NCBI GenBank assembly: GCA_002868985.1
Contig: PKTV01000054.1
Coordinates: forward strand, 1-7,396
DNA from: Desulfobacteraceae bacterium
GTDB lineage: Bacteria; Desulfobacterota; Desulfobacteria; Desulfobacterales; UBA11574
DNA: 7,396 nt
Direction of reading: 5' to 3'
Part shown: piece after piece, positions 5,371-7,396 of the stretch
How the letters are laid out: the number at the start of each line of letters is the position of its first letter
Numbering within the stretch: the first letter of the stretch is position 1
Made by a program: the position numbers and the translations under genes
The notes under the pieces: generated by a model
What the model was told of the DNA's origin: nothing
What the model saw: only the letters and a program-made list of their open reading frames with translations
The model's database searches: none

Positions 5371-6414
5371 CTAAAGTTCAAAACTGTTCATCAAATCGCA
5401 AACCCTTCTGATGTCGATATTCACCGGGCAAAAACGAACGCATCGACCGCAGCCCACACATTGAATGCCATTGTCATACTTGTCCACGTAATATTTCAGC
5501 TTGTGCATAAATCGCTGGCGGACTCTCTGGGTCTTTGTATCCCTGGGGTTATGGCCGGAGCCGTGAAAGGTAAAGAGCGGATACATACAGCTGTCCCAGT
5601 TGCGCATGCGGATGCCGGAAAGTCCATGGGTTTCATCCTGAATATCGAAACACCAGCATGTTGGACAAACATAGGTGCAGGTCCCGCAGTTGATGCAGGC
5701 AAATGCCACATCTTCCCAAAAAGACGCTTCAAAAAGGTCTGTGGTGCTTTTATCTTTCAATTGATCCGTGGACACCCGTGAGGTTATCTTTACCTCTGTT
5801 GCTTCTTTCATGTTTTCAATTCGATCATTTGAAGCCGTATCGGCCTTTGTATCCCAGCCGGCTGCTGCAAGAAGCCTTTCTCCTTTTTCCGTTATGATTT
5901 TGGCCAAATAAGTGTCGTCGACATCCACTAAAAGTATGTCCAGCCCTTCCTCATGAAAGGGGCCGCAATCGGCGGTGGTGCAGAAACAACTGCTGCAGGG
6001 AACATTGCAGGCATGGCCCACAAGGGTGGTTGCCTCGTAAGATTTGATCCAGTAAGGATCCTTATATTCCGGTGCATCGAAATTCCGCTTGACCAGCAGA
6101 AACGCCTTGGCATCGCAGGGCCTGATGCCGATGATGGCCCGGGAAGAATAGTCTTTGTCAATTTCTTTTAAAACGTGATGATCCTCCTGGTTTTCATCCA
6201 GGGTGTATTCAAACATTTTTTCAGACTGCGGGTATATAATAGATCTTGGCGAAAGCCGGGTGTTTTGAACATCCAAATCCGGAAGATCACCGTCTTCCAT
6301 CGCTTTGAAAACAAAAAACGCATCCTGCTCTATTGGACCGAACAATTGAAATGTCTTCGATAAGCGTTCAAGGCCTTTGGCCCAATCTTTCTTGTCAATC
6401 TTGATGACCTTCAT
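5371..6414 (-). CDS. 4Fe-4S dicluster subunit, FloxB / sulfhydrogenase beta-like
   Basis: This 347-residue soluble protein matches the beta subunit of sulfhydrogenase and FloxB (Fer4_22-type dicluster family). The N-terminal half has the family-like GIRPCDAKAF (96-105) and a cysteine-rich patch (C136, C140, C143, C145, C150). The C-terminal half has two ferredoxin motifs: C240/C243/C246/C250 followed by proline, and C319/C322/C325/C329 followed by proline. C253, C255 and C276 lie between them. It would wire electrons from the FAD/NAD(P) subunit encoded next to further Fe-S partners. The ATG at 6414 is preceded by AAAGG (plus-strand 6423-6427), 8 nt away. It lies 405 nt downstream of the partial Fe-S gene, a long gap for an operon, so it may also have its own promoter. 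No catalytic NiFe or molybdenum site is present. Related beta subunits occur in anaerobic sulfite reductase (AsrA), but the FloxA-like neighbour favours the Flox/hydrogenase group. Confidence 0.85.
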   Translation of the reverse strand: MKVIKIDKKDWAKGLERLSKTFQLFGPIEQDAFFVFKAMEDGDLPDLDVQNTRLSPRSIIYPQSEKMFEYTLDENQEDHHVLKEIDKDYSSRAIIGIRPCDAKAFLLVKRNFDAPEYKDPYWIKSYEATTLVGHACNVPCSSCFCTTADCGPFHEEGLDILLVDVDDTYLAKIITEKGERLLAAAGWDTKADTASNDRIENMKEATEVKITSRVSTDQLKDKSTTDLFEASFWEDVAFACINCGTCTYVCPTCWCFDIQDETHGLSGIRMRNWDSCMYPLFTFHGSGHNPRDTKTQRVRQRFMHKLKYYVDKYDNGIQCVGCGRCVRFCPVNIDIRRVCDLMNSFEL

Positions 6415-6819
6415 TGTATACGCCTTTGTTGAAAGTTCATTGACTTATTGAAATTCCAATAATCGAAATTTCAAAATCCAAACAATGTCTCTTTTTTTTA
6501 GAAAATAGGAAATAGGAATTAGAAAATAGCTAACCGCAAGTGCATGCAAATGCAATTAGAAGAGGAGAAAGTCTTGGAAAACAGCAAGTTAAGCAGGTTA
6601 GAAAATCAGAAGTTTACCCGCCTTCGGCGGCGCCAGAGGCGACCAGGGGTCAGGGGCTCTAAGACATGCCAACCTTCTTACCTTCCCACCTTCTTGATCT
6701 TCGCCTTCTTACTTTCTTATTTTTCAAAATATTTGTGTTTATCCGTGATTTGCCCTTATCCTCTTTCCTATTTTCTCTTTCCTATTTCTGGCTTAAAGGT
6801 TTTGATCATTGAATACTCG
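6415..6819. repeat. Non-coding, repeat-rich intercistronic gap
   Basis: This 405-nt gap between two genes of the same strand has no credible gene. An imperfect inverted repeat near 6448-6474 (TTGAAATT/AATTTCAA) lies close to the downstream gene start. GAAAATAGGA (6501-6510) and GAAATAGGAA (6509-6518) have exact inverted copies at 6766-6775 and 6779-6788. Two mini-hairpins sit side by side at 6618-6630 (CCGCC/GGCGG) and 6631-6641 (CGCC/GGCG). A pyrimidine-rich tract at about 6672-6727 repeats CCTTCTT at 6673, 6689 and 6704. The whole looks like accumulated short repeat units with arms at both ends. Confidence 0.55.
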
Positions 6820-7396
6820 TCATCTAATAAACTCATCCGGATCATCCGGCCGATACGTATCCAGAGGCGGTCTCTTTTCCAATGTCAACCCCGCTTCCCA
6901 GTCAAACAGCTCCAGACAGTCTTTCTCCAGCTTCTTTGTCAACAACCGAACCTTGATTCCCATGGGACAGGCGCGCTCACAGGCCCCGCAATCGGTACAT
7001 CGACCGGCGCAATGGTATGCTCTTAAAAAATGAAACGTCCTGATATCTGTGGGATCCTGACTTTTGCCCACCCATTGGGGGCGTGATTCGTCCACAAAGC
7101 AGGTGGGACAGTAGCAGAGCGGACAGGCGTTTCTACATGCATAACAGCGAATACACGTCGACAAAAGGTCTTCGAAAAAATCCCATTTCTCATCGGGTGA
7201 CAAGGCTTCAATATGACGAACATCTTCATACCGGTCCACATCTGTCTGCTCTTTTACCTCATCGGCCACCAGCTCATCGGAGATCACCGGGTTTCGGTGA
7301 ACGCAAATGGCACAGTTTTCCTGGAGCACTTCTTTTTTATCCAGTGTTTTTTCAAAACCATCGCCTTTAATATGGATTTTATCATCGATCTCCAAT
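6820..7396 (-). CDS. Partial 4Fe-4S dicluster subunit of the Flox-like cluster (5' end beyond the window)
   Basis: The visible 3' part is about 192 codons, and the frame is open to the window edge, so the true start lies outside. The TTG near 7395 is not taken as a start. Counting residues from that codon, a C-x2-C-x2-R-N-P motif is at 28-35 (CAICVHRNP). Two ferredoxin motifs follow: C81/C84/C87/C91 and C133/C136/C139/C143, each with proline after the last cysteine. Extra cysteines C94, C96, C99 and C129 surround them. The tail is acidic. It resembles Fe-S subunits that accompany Hdr/Flox or FdhB-type proteins and is probably a further electron carrier of the same complex. Exact family is uncertain: FloxC-like and formate-dehydrogenase-beta-like are both possible. 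It is the first of the three redox genes in transcription order seen here. Confidence 0.75.
   Translation of the reverse strand, partial: LEIDDKIHIKGDGFEKTLDKKEVLQENCAICVHRNPVISDELVADEVKEQTDVDRYEDVRHIEALSPDEKWDFFEDLLSTCIRCYACRNACPLCYCPTCFVDESRPQWVGKSQDPTDIRTFHFLRAYHCAGRCTDCGACERACPMGIKVRLLTKKLEKDCLELFDWEAGLTLEKRPPLDTYRPDDPDEFIR

Noticed and set aside
5317..5781. 154-codon plus-strand reading frame
   Set aside because: It is antisense to the cysteine-motif part of the FloxB-like gene and begins inside the inverted repeat.
6544..7026. 160-codon plus-strand reading frame
   Set aside because: It runs through the repeat-rich gap and antisense into the partial Fe-S gene; it shows low-complexity composition and no recognisable domain.
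7393..7395. TTG at the window edge as a start codon for the last minus-strand gene
   Set aside because: The frame stays open to the edge and no upstream sequence is available to show a ribosome binding site; the gene is more simply partial.

Overview
The window looks like a moderate-GC piece of an anaerobic chromosome, most likely a sulfate-reducing or syntrophic Desulfobacterota (Desulfobacterales-like). This rests on the Hdr/Flox-type iron-sulfur proteins, an NADH diaphorase of the bifurcating-hydrogenase type, and the many short inverted-repeat elements between genes. The taxonomic call is inference. No rRNA, tRNA, CRISPR array or complete transposase gene was seen.

Layout. Bases 1-170 hold a candidate sigma70 promoter and a 12-bp palindrome. 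A tight plus-strand operon follows (171-3284): a NuoE-like [2Fe-2S] subunit, a 650-residue NuoF/HydB-like NADH/FMN subunit, and a 215-residue HoxU/NuoG-N-terminal-like Fe-S subunit. The genes overlap by 20 and 4 nt. Bases 3285-3573 are non-coding and hold a nested inverted repeat built around two opposed hairpins with the same loop. Everything from 3574 to the right edge is on the minus strand. In transcription order these genes are a partial 4Fe-4S subunit cut by the window edge (6820-7396), a two-cluster 4Fe-4S subunit like FloxB or sulfhydrogenase beta (5371-6414), a FAD/NAD(P)/[2Fe-2S] subunit like FloxA or sulfhydrogenase gamma (4359-5204, GTG start), and an RseC/MucC-like membrane protein (3574-4014).

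How they may work together. The plus operon is a complete NADH-oxidising (or NAD-reducing) electron-input module: FMN and NADH site, [2Fe-2S] and [4Fe-4S] wires. No hydrogenase or formate dehydrogenase catalytic subunit lies beside it in the window. The minus genes form a second NAD(P)H-linked flavin/Fe-S module of the kind that feeds HdrABC-type bifurcating complexes. Two converging pyridine-nucleotide modules suggest a locus for balancing NADH, ferredoxin and thiol/disulfide electron pools. The true partners must lie outside the window or act in trans.

The most unusual non-coding content is the repeats: nearly every intergenic gap holds a different inverted-repeat element. These are a REPIN-like pair (3289-3507), a MITE-like 144-bp element with 19-bp perfect ends and flanking TA (4215-4358), a GCCAC...GTGGC repeat inside the Flox-like operon (5251-5321), and a purine/pyrimidine-biased repeat-rich 405-bp gap (6415-6819).
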